Program-made: the position numbers and the translations under genes
Origin: Betaproteobacteria bacterium RIFCSPLOWO2_02_FULL_68_150
GTDB lineage: Bacteria > Pseudomonadota > Gammaproteobacteria > Burkholderiales > SG8-39
Assembly (NCBI GenBank): GCA_001771975.1
Contig: MERE01000200.1
Span: 1-10,933, forward strand
Direction: 5' to 3'
DNA: 10,933 nt
In this document: positions 1 through 4,687 of the stretch, piece after piece
Position numbering within the stretch: the stretch's first letter is position 1
Layout: the number at the start of each line of letters is the position of its first letter
The notes under the pieces: model-generated
What the model was told of the DNA's origin: nothing
What the model saw: only the letters and a program-made list of their open reading frames with translations
Database searches by the model: none

Positions 1-194
1 GCGCGGTAGCCGTGCCGCGCCACGGCACTGCGGATGCGCTCGTCATCGGTCGCGACGACCACGCTGCGCGCCCCACTTGCCGCGGCGCGCTCGCAGACCC
101 TGACCACCATCGGCTTGCCGCCCAGATCGGCCAGGGGCTTGCCGGGAAACCGGCTCGAGGCGTAGCGCGCGGGAATGAGGACCGTGAAGCTCAG
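1..194 (-). CDS. kdsB: 3-deoxy-manno-octulosonate cytidylyltransferase (CMP-Kdo synthetase), N-terminal part
   Basis: KdsB activates Kdo with CTP to CMP-Kdo in the cytoplasm, for the inner core of lipopolysaccharide. About 64 residues are visible; the rest lies beyond the left edge. The reading begins SFTVLIPARYASSRFPGKPL, the nucleotidyl-transferase signature at the KdsB N-terminus, and continues through GGKPMVVRVCERA and VVVATDDERI. No ATG, GTG or TTG is available in frame between the upstream region and this conserved block. The only plausible initiator is CTG at 194-192, which overlaps the TGA of the Trm112-family gene (191-193) as CTGA. A strong Shine-Dalgarno (AGGAGG, 204-199 on the minus strand) sits just upstream, slightly close at 4 nt. 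The start codon is inferred; the identity is clear. It is the last visible gene of the operon. Confidence 0.9.
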   Translation of the reverse strand, partial: MSFTVLIPARYASSRFPGKPLADLGGKPMVVRVCERAAASGARSVVVATDDERIRSAVARHGYR

Positions 195-382
195 GCCACC
201 TCCTCGGCGGGCGGCAGCTTCCTGGCATCTTCCTCGAGCATGACGGGAATGCCGTCCTTGATCGGGTAGGCAAGACGGTCGGCGCGACAAATCAGTTCGC
301 CGGCCTCGCGGCGATACACGAGCGGTCCCTTGCACAGCGGACACACCAGGATTTCGAGCAGCCGCGGATCGATTGCGCTCAT
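191..382 (-). CDS. Trm112 / UPF0434 family small zinc-ribbon-like protein
   Basis: This is a 63-residue Trm112-like protein. Eukaryotic Trm112 is an activating subunit of methyltransferases. The role of the bacterial homologues (YcaR type) is not settled, although they sit beside lpxK and kdsB in many Proteobacteria. The protein starts MSAIDPRLLEILVCPLCKG, with the CxxC pair at residues 14 and 17; the later half (ICRADRLAYPIKDGIPVML) is the family's hallmark segment. A longer in-frame reading exists from 418, but the ATG at 382 has a good ribosome site (GAGAGGAG) and matches the family start. The start overlaps the lpxK stop by 4 bases (379-382), and the stop overlaps the kdsB start, so all three are probably translationally coupled. 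Confidence 0.92.
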   Translation of the reverse strand: MSAIDPRLLEILVCPLCKGPLVYRREAGELICRADRLAYPIKDGIPVMLEEDARKLPPAEEVA

Positions 383-1356
383 CGGACTCTCCTCTCGCCG
401 AGCGCTTTCAGCAGCCACTCGCCGAACGCCGGATCAAGCTCCGCATGCACCGGAAGCACCCAGTGATGCGGCCTGGCGAAGCGCTTGCATTTTACCGCGT
501 CCTTTTCGGTCATCAGCACCGGTACCGTGTCGCCGAAGTCCAGATCCCCGGCACGGTACGGGTGGTGGTCGGGAAACGGATGCGGCACCACCTCGATGCC
601 TTGGCCGCGCAGCCTGCTGAAAAAGCGTTCCGGGTCGCCGATGCCGGCAACGGCGTGCACCCTGGCGCCGGCAAAGGACTTGAGCGGGCGCCGGTCGCGG
701 GCGTCGGTGGCGCGATGCAGGTCCTCGCCTGCGAGGTGCATGCGGTGGCCCGCGACGGCATCGGTATCGTGCGCCACAACAGCATCTGCCGAGCGCAGGC
801 GCGCCGGCGGCTCGCGCAGCGGTCCGGCTGGCAGCAGCAAGCCGTTGCCGAAGCCACGCGCATCCACGATCGCGATCTCGAGATTGCGCCTCAAGGCGTA
901 ATGCTGCAGGCCGTCGTCGAGGATGACGACGTCGCACTCCGGGTGTTGCTGGCGCAGCGCGGCAATCACCTGCAGCCGGTCAGGACCGACCCAGACCGGA
1001 CAGCCGCTGCGGCGCGCGAGCACCACCGGCTCGTCGCCCACCTCGAGCGGATCGGAGGCGATCGTCGCTTCGCGCGGCGAGCGCACCGAGCCGCCGTAGC
1101 CACGCGACACGATCGCCGGGGACCAGCCTCTTGACTTGAGGAATTCGGCGATCCACAGCGCGAGCGGCGTCTTTCCGGCGCCGCCGACCACGAGATTGCC
1201 CACCGCGATCACCGGCACGCCGGCCGCGCGGCTCGGCAACAGGCGCATGCGGTAGAGCAGCCGCCGTGCGAACACGACTGCGCCGAAGGCGAGGCTCACG
1301 GGCCACAGCAGCCAGCTCAGCGCGGTGCGGCGGTACCAGTGATCCTGGAGATTCAA
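379..1356 (-). CDS. lpxK: tetraacyldisaccharide 4'-kinase (lipid A 4'-kinase)
   Basis: LpxK phosphorylates the 4' position of the tetraacyl disaccharide 1-phosphate, forming lipid IVA at the inner face of the cytoplasmic membrane. The protein has 325 residues, close to the usual length. The N-terminus carries the hydrophobic membrane-associating stretch (about residues 11-30). A Walker A motif GGAGKTP follows at 58-64, then SRGYGG, GDEPVVLARR and DDGLQHYALRRN, and MTEKDAVKC near the C-terminus. All of these are characteristic of LpxK. The start is a TTG at 1356-1354 preceded by GGAG at about 9 nt. No ATG fits the conserved N-terminus. It is separated from exbD by a 137-bp gap holding a strong hairpin, and it overlaps the Trm112-family gene by ATGA. 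Confidence 0.96.
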   Translation of the reverse strand: MNLQDHWYRRTALSWLLWPVSLAFGAVVFARRLLYRMRLLPSRAAGVPVIAVGNLVVGGAGKTPLALWIAEFLKSRGWSPAIVSRGYGGSVRSPREATIASDPLEVGDEPVVLARRSGCPVWVGPDRLQVIAALRQQHPECDVVILDDGLQHYALRRNLEIAIVDARGFGNGLLLPAGPLREPPARLRSADAVVAHDTDAVAGHRMHLAGEDLHRATDARDRRPLKSFAGARVHAVAGIGDPERFFSRLRGQGIEVVPHPFPDHHPYRAGDLDFGDTVPVLMTEKDAVKCKRFARPHHWVLPVHAELDPAFGEWLLKALGERRVR

Positions 1357-1400
1357 ACCACGCGGCTCCGAAGCGCTGTGCGAATTTTGGGTCTCATCGA

Positions 1401-1436
1401 TCTGCCGACCTGGCGAACAGACGCCAGGTCGGCAGA
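1401..1436. repeat. perfect 15-bp inverted repeat in the exbD-lpxK gap
   Basis: TCTGCCGACCTGGCG (1401-1415) is the exact reverse complement of 1422-1436, with a 6-nt loop. It lies between exbD and lpxK, which are read in the same direction. There is no run of T on either side, so it is not a standard intrinsic terminator. It could be an mRNA-processing or stabilising hairpin that sets relative expression of the upstream motor genes and downstream lipid A genes, or a small dispersed repeat. The structure is certain; the role is not known. Confidence 0.7.
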
Positions 1437-1493
1437 CCTATAACGGCAGTTCAGTGGCGGCGCTTGCCTTACGGCCATACCCGCCCGCCGCTG

Positions 1494-1916
1494 CTACTTG
1501 TTATTCGGCCGCGCGGTGGTGAAGGTGATCTGCGCCAAGCCCGCCAGTCGCGCCGCTTCCATCACCCGCACCACCGCCTGATGCGTGGCGTTGGCGTCCG
1601 CGGTGATGACGATGACCGGTTCCTTGAGCGTGCCGCCCGCGCGCCGCAACTCGGCCGCGAACTGCTCGGCGTCCGCGTAGGCTGTCGGCGTCTTGTTGAT
1701 CACGTACGCGCCCTGCGCGTTCACCAGCACGCTGATTTCGTTCGTGCGCTCGGCCTGGCGCTGCGCGTCCGCGGTCGGCAGGTTGATCTGCAGCTCGGTG
1801 TAGCGCGAGTAGGTCGTGGTGATCATGAGGAAGATCAGGATCACCATCATGACGTCGATCAGGGGCACGAGGTTGATCTCGGGCTCCTCGCGGTAGCGTC
1901 CGCGCTGGAAATTCAC
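1494..1916 (-). CDS. exbD: ExbD/TolR-family biopolymer transport protein
   Basis: This is a 140-residue inner-membrane protein of the ExbD/TolR family. With ExbB it forms a proton-driven motor that energises TonB-type (or Tol-type) envelope transport. A short cytoplasmic N-terminus (EEPEINLVPLIDV) leads into one transmembrane helix (about residues 16-36). This carries the conserved proton-channel aspartate, Asp21, in the motif PLIDVMMVILIFLMIT. The rest is the periplasmic domain. The start is GTG at 1916, and its first four bases overlap the exbB stop (1913-1916, GTGA). In many betaproteobacteria this pair sits next to lpxK rather than tonB, so the partner need not be TonB; that point is an inference. 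Confidence 0.95.
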   Translation of the reverse strand: MNFQRGRYREEPEINLVPLIDVMMVILIFLMITTTYSRYTELQINLPTADAQRQAERTNEISVLVNAQGAYVINKTPTAYADAEQFAAELRRAGGTLKEPVIVITADANATHQAVVRVMEAARLAGLAQITFTTARPNNK

Positions 1917-2551
1917 GCCGCGCCCTGCCCCCGCGCCACCCCGTAATCGGTGCGCTTGCCGTGCACGATGTCGGCGAGCCGGGCCGCCTCCTGCTCCATC
2001 TGGACGACAAACCCGTCGACCTTGTTGCGAAAGTGCCGGTAGAAAATAAGCGATGGCACAGCGATGCCGATGCCGAACGCGGTGTTATAGAGCGCAATCG
2101 AGATGCCGTGCGCCAGCTGCTGCGGATTGGTGCCGCTGGGGGACTGCGAGCCGAAGATCTCGATCATGCCGATCACCGTGCCGAACAGGCCGAGCAGCGG
2201 CGAAGCCGTGGCGATCGTGCCGAGCGTGGTCAGGAACCGGTCGAGATCGTGCGCCACCGAGCGCCCCGCTTCCTCGATCGCCTCCTTCATGACGTAGCGC
2301 GGGCTGCGATGGTTGCGCAGCGCCGCAGCGAGCACGGTGCCGAGCGACGAGTCCTGCGCGAGCCGGTCGAGCGCCTCGCGCGACAACCCGTCGCGCTGAT
2401 AGACGGCGACTACCTGCTCGACCAGCCGGGGGGGCAGGATGCGCGTCTGACGCAGCGTCGCCGAGCGCTCGATGATCAGCGCCACCGCGATTACCGAAGC
2501 AAGCAACAGCGGCCAGATAGGCCAGCCGGCGGCCTGAATGATAGAAAACAA
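1913..2551 (-). CDS. exbB: ExbB/TolQ/MotA-family proton channel protein
   Basis: This is the ExbB-type motor subunit, with three expected transmembrane segments and a large cytoplasmic loop. The chosen start, TTG at 2551-2549, gives a 212-residue protein beginning with the family-typical FSIIQAAGWPIWPLLLASV and has GGAG about 7-8 nt upstream. A longer in-frame reading from GTG 2629 or ATG 2617 adds 22-26 polar residues with no ribosome site and no family match; those bases are more likely leader. The core TLGTIATASPLLGLFGTVIG and the region GISIALYNTAFGIGIAVPSL are MotA/TolQ/ExbB signatures. It is the first gene of the minus-strand operon, and the upstream DnaA-box cluster lies over its probable control region. 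Confidence 0.95.
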   Translation of the reverse strand: MFSIIQAAGWPIWPLLLASVIAVALIIERSATLRQTRILPPRLVEQVVAVYQRDGLSREALDRLAQDSSLGTVLAAALRNHRSPRYVMKEAIEEAGRSVAHDLDRFLTTLGTIATASPLLGLFGTVIGMIEIFGSQSPSGTNPQQLAHGISIALYNTAFGIGIAVPSLIFYRHFRNKVDGFVVQMEQEAARLADIVHGKRTDYGVARGQGAA

Positions 2552-2621
2552 GCGGATTCTCCGGGTCGTCGAGGGGTTGAATGGAGGGTGGCGCGACTTT
2601 AGCAAAATCGACGCCATGGCG

Positions 2622-2656
2622 TTATCCACAAAAGTTGTGGATAAGTATGTGGATTG
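2622..2656. promoter_or_regulatory. DnaA-box cluster (two perfect inverted boxes plus one degenerate)
   Basis: TTATCCACA at 2622-2630 is a perfect high-affinity DnaA box. TGTGGATAA at 2636-2644 is the same box inverted, 5 bp away. TGTGGATTG at 2648-2656 differs from it at two positions. A further near match, TGTGGATTA (2813-2821, one difference), lies at the insertion site of the mobile element. No dnaA gene is nearby, so this is more likely a regulatory or DnaA-titrating site upstream of exbB than an origin. The box match is seen directly; binding is inferred. Confidence 0.55.
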
Positions 2657-2816
2657 TCGTTGGACAGCTGCAGCTCACAGCCTTTGACGGCCGCTCGGGT
2701 TGGCAGCGATGAAAACTTCAGCAGCCGTTTCCGTCAAGGAAACATGATGTTACGGATAAGAACGGGCCTCCGCGGCGACCCGGCGTCGAGCGCGTCCGAA
2801 AAATGGGGCGCGTGTG
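2657..2816. other. exbB-to-insertion intergenic remnant
   Basis: No convincing gene is seen here. A 6-bp hairpin (GTTTCC 2727-2732, GGAAAC 2738-2743) and scattered weak promoter-like hexamers are present but none is persuasive. Together with 5623-5664 this stretch formed the original divergent exbB/xseA intergenic region before the element inserted. Confidence 0.5.
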
Positions 2817-2824
2817 GATTAAAG
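2817..2824. repeat. target-site duplication, left copy
   Basis: GATTAAAG immediately precedes the left inverted repeat and is repeated exactly at 5615-5622 just outside the right inverted repeat. Eight bases is the duplication length known for the IS1595 family. One extra G upstream is also shared (2816 and 5614), so the boundary could shift by one base. Equal-length alignment of the two ends favours the boundary given. Confidence 0.85.
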
Positions 2825-2848
2825 GGTATGTCTCCCTTGACGCCAAGT
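2825..2848 (+). repeat. left terminal inverted repeat
   Basis: The outer bases GGTATGTCTCCCTTGACGCC and the following AAGT match the reverse complement of 5591-5614 at 19 of 24 positions, including the uninterrupted core TCCCTTGAC. The cargo gene at 2856 starts only 7 bp inside it. Confidence 0.85.
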
Positions 2849-2855
2849 CAGGAAA

Positions 2856-3158
2856 ATGAACCGGAAAATTAAGCTCGTCCTGATCGAGTGGGCAGATAGC
2901 CGCCAGCCCACTACAGCGTGGGAACGCATTTCGGAGAAACCGGAGCGGAACTACTGCAAGTGCCAGTCTGTTGGCTGGCTACTGCAAGATGATGCTGAGG
3001 TGAAGGTGCTGGCCGCGAATGTGGCCGATGAAGGGGACGAGATGCAGGCGACAGGGGTGATTACGATACCCACTGTCGCCGTGCTGGCAATTAAGCCACT
3101 TACTTCCTGCGCACCCGCTGCGTCAAAGCGGACGCAGCGGCTGACTTCTCGGCCTTAG
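2856..3158 (+). CDS. small conserved hypothetical phage/mobile-element-type protein (cargo)
   Basis: The predicted protein has 100 residues and begins MNRKIKLVLIEWADSRQPTT. The pattern of a beta-strand opening with IEWADS, a central CQSVGWLLQDDAEVKVLAANV and a closing GVITIPTVAVLAIKPL resembles small single-domain hypothetical proteins common in phages and plasmids. No function is known to me. The family-like part ends near residue 83; the Arg/Thr-rich tail (about 84-100) lies where the gene overlaps the oppositely read 46-residue gene (3100-3158) and may be an extension. The ATG is preceded by AGGA at very short spacing, and it lies 31 bp from the element's left end. Any promoter is therefore in the flanking DNA or the terminal repeat. 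Confidence 0.65.
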   Translation: MNRKIKLVLIEWADSRQPTTAWERISEKPERNYCKCQSVGWLLQDDAEVKVLAANVADEGDEMQATGVITIPTVAVLAIKPLTSCAPAASKRTQRLTSRP

Positions 3159-3240
3159 TCGAGTTTGGATTGCGCAGAACCTTCGACGCGATGGTTGCTA
3201 CTCGCTTCGAGGTTGTTTCACCACCTTGTTTCTTAGTCAT
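3100..3240 (-). CDS. 46-residue Lys/Ser/Ala-rich conserved hypothetical protein (cargo)
   Basis: The gene begins MTKKQGGETTSKRVATIASK and continues VLRNPNSTKAEKSAAASALTQ to RVRRK. It is very basic and mostly helical, with the form of a small protein family seen in phages and mobile elements (lysine-rich start, SKVL.NP segment, KSAAASALTQ end). I know no function for it; a nucleic-acid-binding role would be a guess from charge. AAAGG stands 9-10 nt before the ATG. It lies downstream of the tRNA-like RNA and the DUF5343 gene on the same strand. Its 3' end overlaps the convergent 100-residue gene by 59 bases, so one of the two tails may be non-coding. Confidence 0.68.
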   Translation of the reverse strand: MTKKQGGETTSKRVATIASKVLRNPNSTKAEKSAAASALTQRVRRK

Positions 3241-3272
3241 GTTAAAGTACCTTTCGTATCAAGTAGTAAAAG

Positions 3273-3342
3273 TGGAGTGCAGGGGAAAGTCGAACCCCTC
3301 GCCCGTGGTTTAGAAGGCCTAGACGGCGAACCTGCGCACCCC
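3273..3342 (-). ncRNA. tRNA-like structure (non-canonical or decayed tRNA) within the cargo
   Basis: Read on the minus strand, 3342-3336 (GGGGTGC) pairs with 3280-3274 (GCACTCC) as a 7-bp acceptor-like stem with one G-T pair, followed by a discriminator-like A. Next to it AGGGG and CCCCT form a 5-bp arm whose loop begins TTCGA, as in a T-arm, but the loop has 9 nt instead of 7. A central segment containing CTTCTAA resembles an Arg(UCU) anticodon loop. The anticodon stem is poor, and a 7-bp helix with one bulge (TCGCCGT with ACGGGCGA) is the better fold. No D-arm is visible, no CCA is encoded, and the total is 70 nt. It is either a decayed tRNA or a tRNA-mimic RNA. The structure is seen by eye; function is unknown. 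Confidence 0.4.
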
Positions 3343-3362
3343 TGAAGTAGAAGCGCCACACC

Positions 3363-3409
3363 GGCCCGATTCAGTCCGTCCGCCAAGACATAGACTGATC
3401 GGGCCTTTT
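3363..3409 (+). terminator. terminator-like hairpin, plus strand
   Basis: The arms 3363-3376 and 3393-3405 form a 13-bp stem with one bulged T (3371) and a 16-nt loop. TTTT follows at 3406-3409 on the plus strand. This would stop plus-strand transcripts before they run into the DUF5343 gene from behind. It lies about 200 bp past the 100-residue gene, so it may instead end a plus-strand RNA that includes the complement of the tRNA-like segment. A second short stem (GGCTCGG 3418-3424 with CCGAGCC 3443-3449) follows. Confidence 0.5.
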
Positions 3410-3463
3410 CCATTCGGGCTCGGTGCCGGTGGCATTGGCTTCCCGAGCCGCAGTATCAGGTCC

Positions 3464-4186
3464 TCACGGTGAGTTCTCCTCGTCGTTCTCGTTCACTGCT
3501 GGCGGATGTTCGACCACCGGCACAACGAAATCCAATACGGACTGGAACGTCGCGACGAATCGGTCGCGCTGATCCTTTGTCCAACCTGTTCCGTTGGAAG
3601 GTAGGCTTTGCATCAATCCAGCCAAAGCAGGCGGTAGACTGCCGGTAGTTGAAAATTCCGAGTGGCGTGCAATATTGCGCGGCGTTGCTGGCGTAGATGA
3701 CGCACGCTGGACCAACGTCAGTTTGCGAGTCTGCGGCTTAGGTTGTGATTTCTTGGATTCTTCGACCAAGCCAGCTTCTGCGCAGAGCGCCATAAACAAC
3801 GCAACCATGCGCTCTTGCTGTCCGACAGGTGCGTACGACCGAAACGCATCGCGCACGCTGGTTGCATCGTCTTTCGCTGGATCAACGAACTTGAAGACTT
3901 CTGCGTATGCGGACTTTACCCAATCAGCAACGCAGGCCTTGTAGTCTTTCTCACTGACGACACGCATTTTCTCCAGCGTGGGCGTGGGCATACCCTTGTC
4001 GTCAATGAGTTCCAGAGTTATCAGAGCCTGCAAAGTCCGATTAGCAAGGGTTTCGCTAACACCAGCCCGGATCAGAACTTCGCCGGTAAATGGGGCTGTA
4101 AGCCCTTTATCTCGAAACCGACGAATAATTCCTACCACCGCCGAGCCGGTAGCGTATGGTGCGGGGGATTGAGCAGAAACAGGCAT
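3464..4186 (-). CDS. DUF5343 domain-containing protein (cargo)
   Basis: The 240-residue protein starts MPVSAQSPAPYATGSAVVGI. Residues about 10-140 match what I know of DUF5343: an N-terminal winged-helix-like part (TLQALITLELIDDKGMPTPT), then a helical part with AYAEVFKFVDPAKDDATSVRDAF and AALFMALCAEAGL-like sequence. A Lys/Pro-rich linker (about 145-160) follows, and a C-terminal piece with LPPALAGLMQSLP and WTKDQRDRFVATFQSVLDFV. The domain's biochemical role is not established; a DNA-binding role is an inference from the winged-helix-like start. ATG 4186 is preferred over upstream in-frame starts (the open frame runs to 4522) because AAGGA precedes it by about 9 nt, a promoter lies just upstream, and the extra residues oppose a real gene at 4347. 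Confidence 0.8.
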   Translation of the reverse strand: MPVSAQSPAPYATGSAVVGIIRRFRDKGLTAPFTGEVLIRAGVSETLANRTLQALITLELIDDKGMPTPTLEKMRVVSEKDYKACVADWVKSAYAEVFKFVDPAKDDATSVRDAFRSYAPVGQQERMVALFMALCAEAGLVEESKKSQPKPQTRKLTLVQRASSTPATPRNIARHSEFSTTGSLPPALAGLMQSLPSNGTGWTKDQRDRFVATFQSVLDFVVPVVEHPPAVNENDEENSP

Positions 4187-4213
4187 GGCGCTTTGTCCTT
4201 GGTTCTTACGAGT

Positions 4214-4246
4214 AACACAGTTTAGTGTTTTCTGTTTCAAAGTCAA
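4214..4246 (-). promoter_or_regulatory. promoter of the DUF5343 gene with operator-like dyad
   Basis: On the minus strand TTGACT (4246-4241) and TAAACT (4224-4219) are separated by 16 bp, giving a leader of about 26 nt to the ATG at 4186. The -10 hexamer is framed exactly by an inverted repeat, AACAC (4214-4218) and GTGTT (4225-4229). A protein bound there would block this promoter. Autoregulation by a cargo protein is a guess. Confidence 0.5.
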
Positions 4247-4285
4247 CGACCCCGTTACTGTACTCCGAATTGTCTTCCTATGCCA

Positions 4286-4314
4286 TTGATTTGTCTGGCG
4301 AAAATATTTATCCT
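4286..4314 (+). promoter_or_regulatory. promoter of the small cargo gene pair at 4347
   Basis: TTGATT (4286-4291) and TATCCT (4309-4314) are 17 bp apart on the plus strand, with an AT-rich spacer. The expected start site is near 4321 and the leader about 26 nt. It is divergent from the DUF5343 promoter. Confidence 0.45.
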
Positions 4315-4346
4315 TTTGGCACCATGCAACCACTTTGGAACCCAAC

Positions 4347-4541
4347 ATGAAAGACGATGCTGCCCTGTATGCGGTGAAACCATTATTGATTGAACGCCAG
4401 TGCGGCGGCTGGCTTGCCGTCACACCTCGCGGCTGGCCGCTCTCAATTGGCGTCACCGGAGACACTGAGGTTGAAGTGAAGCGCGAATTTGTCAACGCTC
4501 TCGCCCGCTGGGCGAAGATCAAAGAAACTTCAAGCGCATGA
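4347..4541 (+). CDS. 64-residue conserved hypothetical protein (cargo)
   Basis: The protein reads MKDDAALYAVKPLLIERQCG followed by GWLAVTPRGWPLSIGVTGDTEVEVKREF and ends with VNALARWAKIKETSSA. The compact pattern of a Cys-Gly-Gly-Trp strand pair, a Gly-rich turn and a C-terminal helix (EFVNALARW) resembles small hypothetical proteins of mobile elements. I can assign no function. An in-frame TTG at 4335 would add MEPN, but the ATG at 4347 is more natural. It overlaps the following 49-residue gene by ATGA (4538-4541), so the two are probably made together from the promoter at 4286-4314. Confidence 0.7.
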   Translation: MKDDAALYAVKPLLIERQCGGWLAVTPRGWPLSIGVTGDTEVEVKREFVNALARWAKIKETSSA

Positions 4542-4687
4542 CAAAGCGAAAGCCGAAACGCAAACAGACCAAGCGGTCAGAGCGACAACGAAAGGACGTT
4601 GCGGTCGATCCCGGCAATAAAGACCGGTTCGATCAGTTGCTAGACGACGCGATCTTCGGCGTTAAGAAGAAGACTCCGCGCGGCTGA
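4538..4687 (+). CDS. 49-residue basic conserved hypothetical protein (cargo)
   Basis: The gene starts at ATG 4538 inside the stop of the 64-residue gene. The product opens with a strongly basic segment, MTKRKPKRKQTKRSERQRKD, and then has VDPGNKDRFDQLLDDAIFGV, a clear amphipathic helix, ending KKKTPRG. The phrase RFDQLLDDA looks like a conserved core, and the basic arm suggests nucleic-acid contact; no function is known. Its last 26 bases (4662-4687) overlap the 3' end of the transposase gene on the other strand. Confidence 0.68.
   Translation: MTKRKPKRKQTKRSERQRKDVAVDPGNKDRFDQLLDDAIFGVKKKTPRG

Noticed and set aside
373..1134. Long plus-strand open frame opposite lpxK
   Set aside because: lpxK on the minus strand has full-length family motifs; long antisense frames are expected in GC-rich DNA and this one shows no recognisable protein pattern.
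2552..2629. N-terminal extension of ExbB from GTG 2629 or ATG 2617
   Set aside because: The added residues are unlike the family, lack a ribosome site and come from the DnaA-box region. TTG 2551 gives the conserved N-terminus.
2622..2656. Replication origin
   Set aside because: There are only two perfect DnaA boxes, no dnaA/dnaN neighbours and no AT-rich unwinding region, so a regulatory cluster is the more modest reading.
2654..2872. 72-codon plus-strand open frame across the left end of the element
   Set aside because: It spans the insertion junction, starts at TTG without a ribosome site, and overlaps the better supported gene at 2856.
4187..4522. 112-residue N-terminal extension of the DUF5343 protein
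   Set aside because: It would run through the divergent promoter region and antisense to the 64-residue gene. ATG 4186 has a ribosome site and a promoter at the right distance.
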